A stretch of DNA of 64,000 nt from Azorhizobium oxalatiphilum (GCF_014635325.1 NZ_BMCT01000002.1:682001-746000); one strand, 5' to 3'. Shown: positions 35,996 through 45,857, counted from the first letter of the stretch. Made by a program: numbers and translations. The notes: generated by a model from the letters alone, not told the origin.

Positions 35996-37033
35996 TCACG
36001 CCTTGTAGCGGTCGAAGGCGGTGAGCTTCTGCACGTAGGGCTCCACCTCGCGCAGGTAGATCTCTTCCTTCAGGAAGCGGATCTCCTCGTCGAGCCCGTC
36101 TTCCATGACCTCCCGCCACCACGATTTCGGACGTCCGTCCGAGCCGTCGTTCCAGCGATAGCCCCGCGCTTTCAGCGCATCCTTCATCTCGAACGGGCTC
36201 TGCTCGGCCCAGACTCGATAGCGCGGCTTGCGGGCCGTATCCAGCAAGCGGGCGAAGCCGGTGCCCTCGGCCTCCTTGAGCGGCGCGGCGAGCACTTCCA
36301 GCAGCGCGTGGCAATCGTCCACGGCCCGGTGGCCGTTGTGGAACATGCCGCACTGGCCGATGAGATAGCCGAGCTTCACGCCCTCGAAGCCGAAATCGCC
36401 CCACGGCACTTCCTGCACGGAGCAGGCCCACGCCTTGCCGTCGAAGCCCTCGGCCAGATGCTCGCAGAAGGGACGATCGAAACGCGCATTATGGGCAATG
36501 ACGAGGGACGCCGGCTCCATGAAGCGGGCCACCGCCTCAAGGTCCAGCACATGGCCCTTCACCATCTCCGGCGTGATGCCGGTGAGCCGGGTGATGGTCT
36601 CGCTGATGGGCACGGAGGGCTCGCGCAGGGCGCTGAAGGTTGAGATTACATCGCCGATCTCGCCGCCCTCGCGATAGGTGAAGGCGACCATGCCCAGCTC
36701 GATCACCTCGTCCTTCTGGTGGTCGAGGCCGGTGGTTTCGGTGTCCACGATCACCGCCAGCTTCTCGCCCGGCTCCAGCGCGCGCGGCAACACGGTGCGG
36801 GGCTGGAGCTTGCGCAGCACGCGGTAGCGGCCGGTCTCCTCCAGCTCGCAGGCATAAGCCTCGTGCACGGCGTCATAGGCAACGGCGGGACCCGGCTTGG
36901 GCTTGACCTCGTCCGTCTTGGCCACCCCGGCCTTGGCGCGCACCTTGCGGCGTGGCTTGGCGAGAGCCGCAACCTCTTCGGGCGACAGATCGTCAAGGGC
37001 GAGCAAGGCGAAGAAATCGGCCTGTTGCGCCAT
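35996..37033 (-). CDS. DEDDh 3'-5' exonuclease (DNA polymerase III epsilon-like)
   Basis: A 345-residue protein. The exonuclease domain lies at about residues 92-260 with motif I VDTETTGL, motif II HNARFDRPF and motif III HRAVDDC, providing the DEDD acidic residues and the catalytic histidine. An N-terminal Lys/Pro-rich linker (KPRRKVRAKAG) and a C-terminal ~90-residue extension (WAEQSPFEMKDALKARGYRW...) flank it; the extension resembles modules appended to exonucleases that process RNA or DNA ends. This is not dnaQ itself, which has a different C-terminus. The ATG at 37033 starts with MAQQADFF. It appears monocistronic. Confidence 0.83.
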   Translation of the reverse strand: MAQQADFFALLALDDLSPEEVAALAKPRRKVRAKAGVAKTDEVKPKPGPAVAYDAVHEAYACELEETGRYRVLRKLQPRTVLPRALEPGEKLAVIVDTETTGLDHQKDEVIELGMVAFTYREGGEIGDVISTFSALREPSVPISETITRLTGITPEMVKGHVLDLEAVARFMEPASLVIAHNARFDRPFCEHLAEGFDGKAWACSVQEVPWGDFGFEGVKLGYLIGQCGMFHNGHRAVDDCHALLEVLAAPLKEAEGTGFARLLDTARKPRYRVWAEQSPFEMKDALKARGYRWNDGSDGRPKSWWREVMEDGLDEEIRFLKEEIYLREVEPYVQKLTAFDRYKA

Positions 37034-37143
37034 GATTCGGCTCCTCCACCCGCTGCCGCGACTCACTCAATGGTTAGCAAATCATAACCTGAGGGCGGCA
37101 AGAGGGCGCGACGGCGCACCGAAACGCTTGTGGGGAACGGGCT

Positions 37144-37812
37144 TCAAGCCGTGGCGAGCCAGATCATGTGGCGGGCACCGCGCTTCTTCGTGGAGGCCCG
37201 CACGGGGACCTCCTCCACCTGAAAGCCCACCTTGCGCATGCGCTGGCTGAAGCGAGGATCAGGCGCGGACGACCACACCGAAAGCACGCCGCCCGGGGTG
37301 AGCGCCGCCTTGGCCGCGCCGAGGCCACCCGTGGCATAGAGCCGGTCGTTGGCCTCCACCGTAAGGCCGTCCGGGCCGTTGTCCACGTCCAGCAGGATGG
37401 CGTCGAAGCCGCCCCGGCTCTTGCCGATCAAGGCCCCCACATCGCCCACATGGATCGAAACGCGCGGATCATCGAGGCAGCCGCCGAACACCTCGGCCAT
37501 GGGGCCGCGCGCCCAGTCCACCACCGCCGGCACCAGTTCGGCCACCGTGATGCGCGCATCCGCCGGGCAGAGCGCCAGCGCCGCCCGCAAGGTGAAACCC
37601 ATGCCCAGCCCGCCGATGAGAATGTGCGGCGCCTTGGACCCGGAGAGCTTCTCCAGCGTCAGCCGCGCCAGCGCTTCCTCCGAACCGGACAGGCGGCTGT
37701 TCATCAGCTCGATGGGGCCGAGCATGATGGAGAATTCGGTGCCACGCTGCTTCAGGCGCAGGTCGCCGCCGCCGGGCAGCGGCGCGGTATCGAGAAGTAC
37801 CCAGGGGATCAC
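37144..37812 (-). CDS. Spermidine-synthase-like methyltransferase-fold protein
   Basis: A 222-residue protein with a Rossmann-like methyltransferase fold. The S-adenosyl-binding glycine motif is ILIGGLGMGFTLRAAL near residue 63, with acidic residues after it (VAELVPAVVDWA) and DAILLDVDNGPD in the middle, a pattern of the spermidine synthase superfamily. It lacks the N-terminal strand domain and the full GGGDG motif of true spermidine synthases. A polyamine role is therefore uncertain; it may be an uncharacterised aminopropyl- or methyltransferase. Confidence 0.72.
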   Translation of the reverse strand: MIPWVLLDTAPLPGGGDLRLKQRGTEFSIMLGPIELMNSRLSGSEEALARLTLEKLSGSKAPHILIGGLGMGFTLRAALALCPADARITVAELVPAVVDWARGPMAEVFGGCLDDPRVSIHVGDVGALIGKSRGGFDAILLDVDNGPDGLTVEANDRLYATGGLGAAKAALTPGGVLSVWSSAPDPRFSQRMRKVGFQVEEVPVRASTKKRGARHMIWLATA

Positions 37813-37880
37813 GGAGTCACGGCTTCATCTGTTTCGAAAACGGGCGCCACCATACACGCCGCGGCGTGCCCGCAAAGCCG

Positions 37881-38564
37881 TCAGCCGCGCGGATCGAACA
37901 CGCGCTGCTTCAGATCCTCGATGACACGGCCGAGATGGCGCTCCATGGCCGTGCAGGCTTCGTCGCCCTTGCCGGCGGCGAGCGCATCGATGATCTCCAG
38001 ATGCTCGGCGCAGATCTCGCGGATGCGGCCGGGCCGGCGCTCCAGGCCGAACAGGCGTGAGCGCTGGCGCACCTGCCGGATCAGATCCGCCATCAGCGGA
38101 TTGCCGCTGCCCTCGGCGATGGCCTCGTGCAGCAGTTCGTCCACTGCGTCGAGATCATCGCGGCCGGGCAACTCGCCGCCGGCCGCCTCGGCGGCCTTCA
38201 CGAGCTGGACGATGCGCGCGCGCAGCGGCGCCAGAACGTTCGCCGGCACGTGGCCCGCCGCCAGCCGCGCCGCCTCGCGTTCAAGCGTGACGCGCACCCG
38301 CAAGGCGTGGCTGTAGTCTTCCAGGGTCACGGTCTTCACTTGCAGGGCGCCCTCGCCCCGGCGGATCAGCAGGCCCTCGCCTTCCAGCCGGAAGAGAGCG
38401 TCGCGGAGCGGCGTGCGCGAGACGTCCAGCGCCTTGGCGAGCTTGCGCTCCTGCACCACGGAGCCGGCTTCCAGCTGACCGGACAGGATCATGTCGAGCA
38501 ACTGGCGATAGGCTACCTCGGTCAGGCGGGGAGCGATCTTCACCTCGTCCGCTGTGCTCGTCAT
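37881..38564 (-). CDS. GntR family transcriptional regulator, FCD domain
   Basis: A 227-residue regulator. The winged helix occupies residues ~15-80 with KALDVSRTPLRDALFRLEGEGL. The FCD domain follows, with DAVDELLHEAIAE and late histidines in CAEHLEIIDAL and ERHLGRVI. The ATG at 38564 is preferred over one three codons upstream because AGGAGG is then at the right distance (9 bases). It is divergent from the amino-acid-type ABC/carbamoylase operon and should control it. A GTGG-N4-CCAC dyad lies between them. Confidence 0.88.
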   Translation of the reverse strand: MTSTADEVKIAPRLTEVAYRQLLDMILSGQLEAGSVVQERKLAKALDVSRTPLRDALFRLEGEGLLIRRGEGALQVKTVTLEDYSHALRVRVTLEREAARLAAGHVPANVLAPLRARIVQLVKAAEAAGGELPGRDDLDAVDELLHEAIAEGSGNPLMADLIRQVRQRSRLFGLERRPGRIREICAEHLEIIDALAAGKGDEACTAMERHLGRVIEDLKQRVFDPRG

Positions 38565-38635
38565 ATCCGCCATCCTCCTGACCGCCCCCAAACGAACTAT
38601 GCCCAAAAATTAAGCTCTGCCCGTCATTGACCAAA

Positions 38636-38647
38636 GTGGAATACCAC
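38636..38647. promoter_or_regulatory. Possible GntR/FCD operator
   Basis: GTGGAATACCAC is a dyad with GTGG/CCAC arms, 72 bases before the regulator start and 116 before the divergent binding-protein gene. FCD regulators such as FadR-like proteins bind TGGT...ACCA-type sites. The assignment is by position and symmetry. Confidence 0.4.
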
Positions 38648-38762
38648 CGGCATACTATGTCGCGCAACCCTTGCGAAGCGAAGCAGCGCAAGGCGTGGCG
38701 GACCCGGCGGGGAGAATTGGCACGCGCCGCTTTCCCCTCTCCACGCACAGGACGATCCATCG

Positions 38763-39620
38763 ATGCGCCACCTCTTCTCGCTGACCCGTTCCACCGTTTC
38801 CCGGACGCTGGCCGTTGCCGCCATCGCCGCCCTCCCCTTCGGCGCGGTCGCGCAGGAACTGAAGACAGGCGTGGACGGCACCTTCGCTCCCCACGCCATG
38901 CCGAACCTCTCCGGTGGCGTGCAGGGCTTCAACATCGACCTCGCCAACGAACTCGCCAAGCGTCTGGGCTCCAAGATCACCATCGACGCTACGCAATTCT
39001 CGGGCCTTGTTCCCGGCATGCAGGCGGGCACCTACGATTTCATCGCCGCCCCGGTGACGGCCAACAAGGACCGTGCCGAGCAGATGCTCTTCACCGAGGG
39101 CTACCTCAACACGGACTTCCAGTTCGTGGTGAAGAAGGACACGGCGGACATCACCGATCTCGCCCAGCTCAAGGGCAAGGTGATCGCGGTCAACAAGGGT
39201 TCGGCCTATGACAGCTGGGCGCGCGAACTGGCCGACAAGATGGGCTGGACAGTCGAGAGCTACGGCACCAATTCCGACGCCATCCAGGCGGTGGTGACGG
39301 GCCGCGCCTATGCCAACGTGGCCGGCAACACGGTCTCGGCCTGGGCGGTGAAGAACAATCCCGCCATCAAGCTGTCCTACCTGCACTCCACCGGCCTCGT
39401 GTGGGCGATCCCTGTCCGCAAGGACAATGCGGCCCTGCGCAACAAGCTCGATGCCGCCATCGAGTGCATGAAGAAGGACGGCACCATGGCCGCCCTGCAT
39501 GAGAAGTGGTTCGGCACCAAGCCCGCCGCCGGCGCCGCCGCCGTCACCATCTTCCCCGGCTACGGCGTTCCCGAGCTGCCCGGCTACGACAAGACCGAGC
39601 ATCCGCTTTCCTGCTCCTGA
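38763..39620 (+). CDS. Amino-acid ABC transporter substrate-binding protein (family 3)
   Basis: A 285-residue SBP_bac_3 protein. The signal peptide covers about residues 1-30 (cleavage after VAQ or GAVA). Domain markers are [49 protein letters not shown] and [12 protein letters not shown]; here only key residues are cited. The C-terminus has an extra ~35 residues after HEKWFG. It is the first gene of the importer operon. Its ligand may be a D-amino acid or N-carbamoyl derivative given the downstream enzymes. Confidence 0.88.
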   Translation: MRHLFSLTRSTVSRTLAVAAIAALPFGAVAQELKTGVDGTFAPHAMPNLSGGVQGFNIDLANELAKRLGSKITIDATQFSGLVPGMQAGTYDFIAAPVTANKDRAEQMLFTEGYLNTDFQFVVKKDTADITDLAQLKGKVIAVNKGSAYDSWARELADKMGWTVESYGTNSDAIQAVVTGRAYANVAGNTVSAWAVKNNPAIKLSYLHSTGLVWAIPVRKDNAALRNKLDAAIECMKKDGTMAALHEKWFGTKPAAGAAAVTIFPGYGVPELPGYDKTEHPLSCS

Positions 39621-39634
39621 TCACAGGCTGACGC

Positions 39635-39663
39635 GCGTGGGGGCGACGAGCCCCCGCGCTTTT
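39635..39663 (+). terminator. Intrinsic-terminator-like hairpin after binding-protein gene
   Basis: GCGTGGGGGC pairs with GCCCCCGCGC around GACGA, followed by TTTTCC. It lies 14 bases after the binding-protein stop and before the ATPase gene. It probably causes partial termination, giving more binding protein than membrane components. Confidence 0.65.
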
Positions 39664-39678
39664 CCTTCCGACTGACGA

Positions 39679-40458
<780 letters not shown>

Positions 40459-40465
40459 GCCCATC

Positions 40466-41149
40466 ATGACCGGCGGCTCACTGTTTCTCGAAACCTTCTT
40501 CAACCCCACCATCATCGCCCGCTACCTGCCCGACATATTGAAGGGCATGCTGGTGACGGTGGAGGTGGCGGCCTGCGTCATCGTCACCGGCATTGCGCTG
40601 GGCCTCGCGCTCGCGGTGGTGCGCAGCTTCCGGCTGCGGGCCGTCAATTTCCTGATCATCGTGCTGGTGGACGTGCTGCGCGCCCTGCCCCCGCTGGTGA
40701 TCGTGCTGATCGTCTATTTCGGCCTGCCCAATGTGGGCATCACCCTGCCGAGCTTCGCGGTGCTGTGGCTGGTGCTATCGCTGGTGCTCGCCGCCTTCGC
40801 CGAAGAGGTGTTCTGGGCCGGCATCGTCTCGGTGCGCAAGGGCCAGTGGGAGGCCGGGCGCTGCACCGGCATGACCGAATTCCAGACCCTGTGCTGGATC
40901 GTGCTGCCGCAGGCCATCCGCCTCACCGTGCCGCCACTCACCAACCGCACCATCGCCATCACCAAGAACACCGCGCTCGGTACCGTCATCGGCGTGCCCG
41001 AAATCCTCAATCAGGCCACCACGGCGCAGAGCTTCTCCGGCAGCGCCACGCCGCTGATGATGGGCGCTCTGGCCTATCTCGTGCTGTTCATTCCGGTGGT
41101 CATCGTCGGGCGCTGGATCGAGACCCGCTTTGCCTGGAGGCGTGGCTGA
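40466..41149 (+). CDS. Amino-acid ABC transporter permease, first
   Basis: A 227-residue inner-membrane permease with about five helices. The DVLRALPPLVIVLIVYF region and the coupling loop EAGRCTGMTEFQTLCWIVLPQAIR (key residues EAG, G, LPQA) identify the His/Glu permease family. The ATG at 40466 is internal to a longer open frame, 7 bases after the ATPase stop. Its stop overlaps the next start by one base (TGATG). Confidence 0.88.
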   Translation: MTGGSLFLETFFNPTIIARYLPDILKGMLVTVEVAACVIVTGIALGLALAVVRSFRLRAVNFLIIVLVDVLRALPPLVIVLIVYFGLPNVGITLPSFAVLWLVLSLVLAAFAEEVFWAGIVSVRKGQWEAGRCTGMTEFQTLCWIVLPQAIRLTVPPLTNRTIAITKNTALGTVIGVPEILNQATTAQSFSGSATPLMMGALAYLVLFIPVVIVGRWIETRFAWRRG

Positions 41150-41814
41150 TGGACGCCATCCTGCAACAATTCTTCAACCTCGACATCATGGCGCAGGCAG
41201 CGCCCCTGGTGTTCAGGGGCCTCGGCATGACGCTGCTGGTGTGCTGCGCGGTGATCCCGCTCGGCCTCGTCGGCGGCCTCCTCGTGGCGCTGGGAAGCCG
41301 GTCGCATTCACGCCTGCTGCGCGGCCTGCTGGCCGGGCTCATCGACCTGCTGCGCGCACTGCCGCCGCTGGTGCTGCTGATCGCCATCTCCGCCGGATTG
41401 CCCTTCGCCGGCATCCGCCTGTCGCCCTTCGCCTGTGTCACGCTCGCTTTGTTCCTCAACACCTCGGCCTATTATGGCGAGGTTTATCGCGCGGGACTGG
41501 AAAGCGTGCCGCACGGCCAGTGGGAGGCGGCGCGCTGCACCGGCATGACCGCATGGCAGACGCTCGTCCACGTGGTCATCCCGCAGGCGGTGCGCAACGT
41601 ATTGCCGGACCTCGTCTCCAACACGGTGGAAGTGGTGAAGCTCACCTCGCTGGCCAGCGTCGTGGCGCTGCCGGAGATGCTCTATTCCGCCGACATGGCG
41701 CGCTCCGTGACCTTCAATTCGTCGCCCATCGTACTGGCGGCGCTCATCTATCTCGCTTTGCTGTGGCCCGTGGTGCGCCTCATGAGCCGCCTCGAGCACC
41801 GGCTGGGCACCTGA
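41149..41814 (+). CDS. Amino-acid ABC transporter permease, second
   Basis: A 221-residue permease, partner of the preceding one. It has IDLLRALPPLVLLIAIS and the loop EAARCTGMTAWQTLVHVVIPQAVR, seen through EAA, G and IPQA. Start at 41149 overlaps the upstream stop. The two permeases share the CTGMT segment and are probably products of an old duplication. A 66-base gap leads to the carbamoylase gene. Confidence 0.88.
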   Translation: MDAILQQFFNLDIMAQAAPLVFRGLGMTLLVCCAVIPLGLVGGLLVALGSRSHSRLLRGLLAGLIDLLRALPPLVLLIAISAGLPFAGIRLSPFACVTLALFLNTSAYYGEVYRAGLESVPHGQWEAARCTGMTAWQTLVHVVIPQAVRNVLPDLVSNTVEVVKLTSLASVVALPEMLYSADMARSVTFNSSPIVLAALIYLALLWPVVRLMSRLEHRLGT

Positions 41815-41880
41815 CATCACCCCATCAAAATGAAAGCGCGGATCCGCCTTCAGGGGGCCGCGCGCGAGGAGTTAAGCCAT

Positions 41881-42813
41881 ATGCGTGAAATCAAGGTCGC
41901 GGCCGCCCAGCTCGGCCCCATCCAGAAGGCCGAAAGCCGCGAGGAAGTGGTCAGCCGCATGCTGGCCCTCATGGAAGAGGCCAAGACCGCCGGGTGCAAC
42001 CTGATCGTGTATCCTGAGCTGGCACTCACCACCTTCTTCCCGCGCTGGTACCACGAGAACCGCGCCGAGGCGGACGAGTGGTTCGAGGCCGAGATGCCGA
42101 ACGCCGCCACCCAGCCGCTGTTCGACAAGGCGAAGGAATACGGCATGGGCCTCAGCTTCGGCTATGCCGAGCTGACGGAGGACGGCCACCACTTCAACAC
42201 CTCCATCCTTGTCGACCCGCAGGGCAAGATCGTGGGCAAGTATCGCAAGATCCACCTGCCCGGCCATGTGGAGTACGAGCCCGAGCGCACTCACCAGCAT
42301 CTGGAGAAGCGCTATTTCGAGCCCGGCGACCTCGGCTTCCCGGTGTGGCGCACCATGGGCGGCATCTTCGGCATGGCCATCTGCAACGATCGCCGCTGGC
42401 CCGAGACCTATCGCGAGATGGGCCTGCAGGGCGTGGAGATGATCGTGCTCGGCTTCAACACCCCCTCGGTGAACAACCTGCGCGGCGCCGAAGCCCTCAA
42501 CCAGCGCCTGTTCCACCACAAGCTGTCCGTGCAGGCCGGCGCCTACCAGAACTCCACCTGGGTGATCGCGGTCGCCAAGGCCGGCTCGGAAGACGGCAAC
42601 CATCTGATGGCCGGCACGGTGATCGTGAATCCGGACGGGGAAATCGTCGCCGAGACCAAGACCGAGGGCGACGAGATCATCGTGCATGCGTGCGACCTCG
42701 ACGATACCGTCTTCGGCAAGGAAACGGTGTTCGATTTCAAGCGCCATCGGCGTATTGAGCATTATGGGCGCATTACCGCCCAGACCGGCGTGATTCTGCC
42801 GCCGGAGGACTGA
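41881..42813 (+). CDS. N-carbamoyl-D-amino-acid hydrolase-like (nitrilase superfamily)
   Basis: A 310-residue amidohydrolase that should convert an N-carbamoyl-D-amino acid to the D-amino acid, CO2 and ammonia. The nitrilase Glu-Lys-Cys triad is present: E46 in VYPELALTTFFPRW, Lys in KYRKIHLPG (about 126) and Cys in AICNDRRWPE (about 171). FFPRWY and CNDRRWPE are the marks I associate with Agrobacterium D-carbamoylase. GAGGAG upstream supports the ATG at 41881. Together with the racemase-like gene it suggests hydantoin or ureido-acid use. No hydantoinase is adjacent; the allantoinase-type gene at 12616-14064 is far away. Confidence 0.88.
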   Translation: MREIKVAAAQLGPIQKAESREEVVSRMLALMEEAKTAGCNLIVYPELALTTFFPRWYHENRAEADEWFEAEMPNAATQPLFDKAKEYGMGLSFGYAELTEDGHHFNTSILVDPQGKIVGKYRKIHLPGHVEYEPERTHQHLEKRYFEPGDLGFPVWRTMGGIFGMAICNDRRWPETYREMGLQGVEMIVLGFNTPSVNNLRGAEALNQRLFHHKLSVQAGAYQNSTWVIAVAKAGSEDGNHLMAGTVIVNPDGEIVAETKTEGDEIIVHACDLDDTVFGKETVFDFKRHRRIEHYGRITAQTGVILPPED

Positions 42814-42846
42814 TCCCCTTTCCCCTTAGGCGATGAGGACACGCGC

Positions 42847-43518
42847 ATGACCACTGCCGACATGAGCTTCGATTTCGCGAATGTTGATCCCGAGATCCGC
42901 TACAAGCTGCTCACCGGCCTCGTGGTGCCGCGTCCCATCGCCTGGGTGGTGACGAAATCCGTGAAGGGCGTGGTGAATGCCGCGCCCTTCTCGCTGTTCA
43001 ATGTCATCTCGGAAGACCCGCCGCTGGTGATGTTCAGCGTGGACACCAAGCCCGGCGACCGGGTGAAGGACACGCTGGTCAACGTCCACGCAACCCGTGC
43101 CTTCGTGGTGAACCTCGTAGATGAGGCGACAGCGCAGGTGATGAACAACTGCGCCATCAACTTCCCGCCCGAGGAAGGCGAGCCGGAGGCGTTCGGCATC
43201 CCGCTCGTTCCCGGCACCCACGGGCCGGTGCCGCGCCTTGCCATCTCGCCGGTGGCCATGGAGTGCAAGCAGGTCACGACGCTCAACTTCGGCCCGCGCC
43301 GCGACCTCGTGATCGGCGAGGTGCTGGCCCTGCACACCCGCGCCGGCGTGCTGGACCCCACCAATCTGCGCACCAATTACGACACCTACCAGCCGGTGGG
43401 CCGCCTCGGCGGCACCATGTATGCGCATCTGGAAGACCGCTTCTCCATGGACCGCGAGACCTACGAGCAGTTCAGCGCCCGCACCGCGCAGGAAGCCGCC
43501 GCCAAGGAAACGGTCTGA
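42847..43518 (+). CDS. Flavin reductase-like FMN-binding protein
   Basis: A 223-residue protein with the split-barrel flavin-binding fold. LVVPRPIAWVVTKS at about residues 23-36, NAAPFSLFNVISEDPPLVMFSV after it, and FVVNL match the flavoredoxin/flavin-reductase family; only parts are quoted. It would bind FMN and may supply reduced flavin or reduce a substrate itself. It lies 33 bases after the carbamoylase. No flavin-dependent monooxygenase gene is in the cluster, so the partner is unknown. Confidence 0.82.
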   Translation: MTTADMSFDFANVDPEIRYKLLTGLVVPRPIAWVVTKSVKGVVNAAPFSLFNVISEDPPLVMFSVDTKPGDRVKDTLVNVHATRAFVVNLVDEATAQVMNNCAINFPPEEGEPEAFGIPLVPGTHGPVPRLAISPVAMECKQVTTLNFGPRRDLVIGEVLALHTRAGVLDPTNLRTNYDTYQPVGRLGGTMYAHLEDRFSMDRETYEQFSARTAQEAAAKETV

Positions 43519-43527
43519 GCGCAGACC

Positions 43528-44187
43528 TCAGGCGGCGACGCGCACCGCGCCGATGGCCATAGTGACCGCCGCCTGAACCGGGTCGATCACCGGCACGCCC
43601 AGCGCCGCCTCCAGCCCCTGACGGTGCCGGGCCATGCCGGCACAGCCCATGACGATGACGTCGCAGCGGTCGAGCTTCACCAGCTCGCCGCCCACCTCGA
43701 TCATGCGCGCCAGCGTGTTGTCGCCCGCAGCGCTCTCGGCAACGCTCATGTTGAGCGGCCGCTCGCCGGAGAAGCGCTCCATCAGGCCCATCTGGCGCAC
43801 GTAACGCTGGTGGCGGGCCATGGTGCCCTCGCCGATGGCGATCACGCCGAAGCGGTCGCCCCGCGCCAATGCCATCAGCAGCGCGCTCTCGCAGATGCCG
43901 AACACCGGCGCCTTCGTGCCCTCCCGGCAGACGTGCAGGCCCGGATCGCTGTAGCAGGCGATCACGAAGGCACCCGCACGCGTCTCCCGCTCCACCAGCC
44001 GGCGCAGCGGAATGGCGACCTGCTCCACATGCTCCTGCGTCTCGACGCCATAGGGACCGTCCTCCAGCGTAACGCAGCGGATCGCCGGCCCGTCGGCGAA
44101 GCGCAGAGGCGCCAGCGCGGCATCGAAGCCGGCCGTCACCACCGCGTTGGAGTTGGGATTGACCACGACGATCTCGCCTCGCGCCAT
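43528..44187 (-). CDS. Asp/Glu/hydantoin racemase family protein
   Basis: A 219-residue protein of the Asp/Glu/hydantoin racemase family. It begins EIVVVNPNSNAVVTAG, the family start. The two cysteines used as acid/base are visible in VIACYSDPG (about 76) and VIMGCAGMA (about 181). GGGG lies about 9 bases before the ATG at 44187. It is convergent with the flavin reductase gene, 9 bases between stops. Hydantoin racemase is favoured by the nearby D-carbamoylase; arylmalonate decarboxylase or maleate isomerase relatives are alternatives. Confidence 0.82.
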   Translation of the reverse strand: MARGEIVVVNPNSNAVVTAGFDAALAPLRFADGPAIRCVTLEDGPYGVETQEHVEQVAIPLRRLVERETRAGAFVIACYSDPGLHVCREGTKAPVFGICESALLMALARGDRFGVIAIGEGTMARHQRYVRQMGLMERFSGERPLNMSVAESAAGDNTLARMIEVGGELVKLDRCDVIVMGCAGMARHRQGLEAALGVPVIDPVQAAVTMAIGAVRVAA

Positions 44188-44286
44188 TCTCATCTTCCCC
44201 GTTCTGTCCCACTGGGCGGCAGCATTCATTCCCCAGCGTCATGGAACAGTTAAGTCCGGCAGATGACCTCTTGTCCACGTCCCAAC

Positions 44287-44326
44287 GAAAAGGGAGCGGC
44301 CCGCTTCCGCGAAACCGCCCCCTCCC
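44287..44326 (-). terminator. Rho-independent terminator of the lipoprotein gene
   Basis: On the minus strand a GC-rich stem (GGGGGCGG paired with CCGCTCCC, one mismatch) is followed by TTTTCG. It lies 34 bases after the lipoprotein stop codon. Confidence 0.65.
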
Positions 44327-44359
44327 GGACATCCAGTGACGTGAAGCCTGACCGGCCGA

Positions 44360-44758
44360 TCAGTACATCGGCACGAAGGGGCCGCCCCACGGGCCGTAGT
44401 CGAACGCCATCTGCTGGGCGTTCATCTGGTTCATCATGGCCGTCATCTGCTGCTGATTGGCCAGCCGCTGCTGGAACATCATCTGCTGGTAGGAGCCGTA
44501 ATTGTCCTGATTGCCGTAATAGATGCAGCCGCAGACGGTCGGATCGGCATAAAGATAGACCGGCTGGCCGTTCTGCATCTGCACGGTGAACTTGTGCGCC
44601 GGCAGCGACTTCAGCGAGGCCACCTTGGCCGGCGTGTCCGCCACGCGCACCCGGAAACCGGCGGCGGCGAGCATGTTTTCCTTGTTCTGCGTATCGGTGA
44701 CGCAACCGGCAATGCCAAGCCCGATCAGCGCCAGCGCAGCGATGGATTTCAGTTTCAT
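44360..44758 (-). CDS. Small Met/Gln-rich lipoprotein
   Basis: A 132-residue exported lipoprotein of unknown function. The N-terminus is a lipoprotein signal with lipobox IAGC (Cys at 19). A short conserved-looking domain follows, with VCGCIYYG (two Cys). The C-terminal third is rich in Met and Gln (QQMMFQQRLANQQQMTAMMNQ) and ends GGPFVPMY. The Met-rich tail could bind copper or another soft metal (inference). GGGAGG precedes the ATG. Divergent from the LysR gene. Confidence 0.75.
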   Translation of the reverse strand: MKLKSIAALALIGLGIAGCVTDTQNKENMLAAAGFRVRVADTPAKVASLKSLPAHKFTVQMQNGQPVYLYADPTVCGCIYYGNQDNYGSYQQMMFQQRLANQQQMTAMMNQMNAQQMAFDYGPWGGPFVPMY

Positions 44759-44936
44759 ATCAGCCTCCCTCAGGCCCAAGCCGTCTTCCCGGAGGCAACG
44801 TAACAGCGGCGCGTCCTGAGTCGAGTCGGCGAAGGCTATCCTGTACCTTCTCCAAATCACCCGAGGCTGTGCTTGCGCCGATGAAGAACGACACGGCATC
44901 TTCCCACGCGCGCCATAGCGCGCGAGAAGAGATGTC

Positions 44937-45827
44937 ATGCTGCATCACGACCTCCAATCCCTGCGCCTGTTCGTGGCCGTGTGCGAAACCCGCAGCCTCT
45001 CCAAGGCGGCCGAGCGCATGAACCTCGCTTTGTCCGCCGCCAGCCGCCGCCTGCGCTTGCTGGAGGAAGAAGCGGGCATGCCGCTGGTCCGGCGCCTGCC
45101 GCACGGGGTGGAGCCCACCATGGCTGGCCAGACCGCGCTCGCCTATGCGCAGTCCGTGCTCATGCTGGCGGATCGCTATGTGGCTGGTCTGGCCGACCAT
45201 CTCACCGGGGCGCGCGGGCAGGTGCGGGTGTCCGCCTCCAGCTCGGCCCTGGTACAGCGCCTCGCGCCGGACCTTGCCGCCTTCGCTTTGCGCCATCCCG
45301 ATATCCGCATCGACCTCGACGAGCGCCCCACTGCCGACACCATCACCGCACTCACCCGCAAGCAGGCGGACCTCGGCGTGATCGTGCTGGGCCATCCCGT
45401 GGACGGGCTCATCTGCTACCCCTATTCCACCGACCGCCTCGCCGTGGTGACGCTGAAGGACCACCCCCTTGCGGCGCGCGAGAGCGTCACCCTCGGCGAT
45501 CTGATCTCCGAGGACTTCGTGGCGCTGGAGGCCGGCACCGCCGTCAACCGGCTGGTGATGGAGCGGGCGCGCGAGTTCGGCCGTTATCTCAAGGTGCGGG
45601 TGCAGGTGCGCAGCTTCGAGGTGATGTGCCAGATGGTCAGCCATGGGCTGGGTATCGGCATCCTGCCCGAAGCGGCGCTGCGCCCCCTCACCACTGCGCT
45701 CGATCTCGCCATCGTCCGCCTCGACGAGCCATGGGCGGTGCGGGAGATCGCCATCTGCGTGCGTGAGAGTGAGGAATTGCCCAACGCCACTCGACGCTTG
45801 CTGGAGGAGTTGCGCGACAGAAAGTGA
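44937..45827 (+). CDS. LysR family transcriptional regulator
   Basis: A 296-residue LysR-type regulator. The HTH is at residues 1-60 (ETRSLSKAAERMNLALSAASRRLRLLEEE). The effector domain contains TADTITALTRKQADLGVIV and HGLGIGILPEAAL. It is upstream of and parallel to the amidase operon; a perfect dyad fitting the T-N11-A LysR box lies between them at 45839-45857. It is probably the activator of that operon. Confidence 0.9.
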   Translation: MLHHDLQSLRLFVAVCETRSLSKAAERMNLALSAASRRLRLLEEEAGMPLVRRLPHGVEPTMAGQTALAYAQSVLMLADRYVAGLADHLTGARGQVRVSASSSALVQRLAPDLAAFALRHPDIRIDLDERPTADTITALTRKQADLGVIVLGHPVDGLICYPYSTDRLAVVTLKDHPLAARESVTLGDLISEDFVALEAGTAVNRLVMERAREFGRYLKVRVQVRSFEVMCQMVSHGLGIGILPEAALRPLTTALDLAIVRLDEPWAVREIAICVRESEELPNATRRLLEELRDRK

Positions 45828-45838
45828 CGCTGCGGAAC

Positions 45839-45857
45839 ATTTCGCGTTTTGCGAAAT
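45839..45857. promoter_or_regulatory. Candidate LysR operator for the amidase operon
   Basis: ATTTCGC-GTTTT-GCGAAAT is a perfect 7-bp dyad with a 5-nt centre. It contains TCGCGTTTTGCGA, which fits T-N11-A, the core LysR recognition pattern. It starts 11 bases after the lysR stop and ends 72 bases before the amidase start, the usual position of an activator site. Confidence 0.55.
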
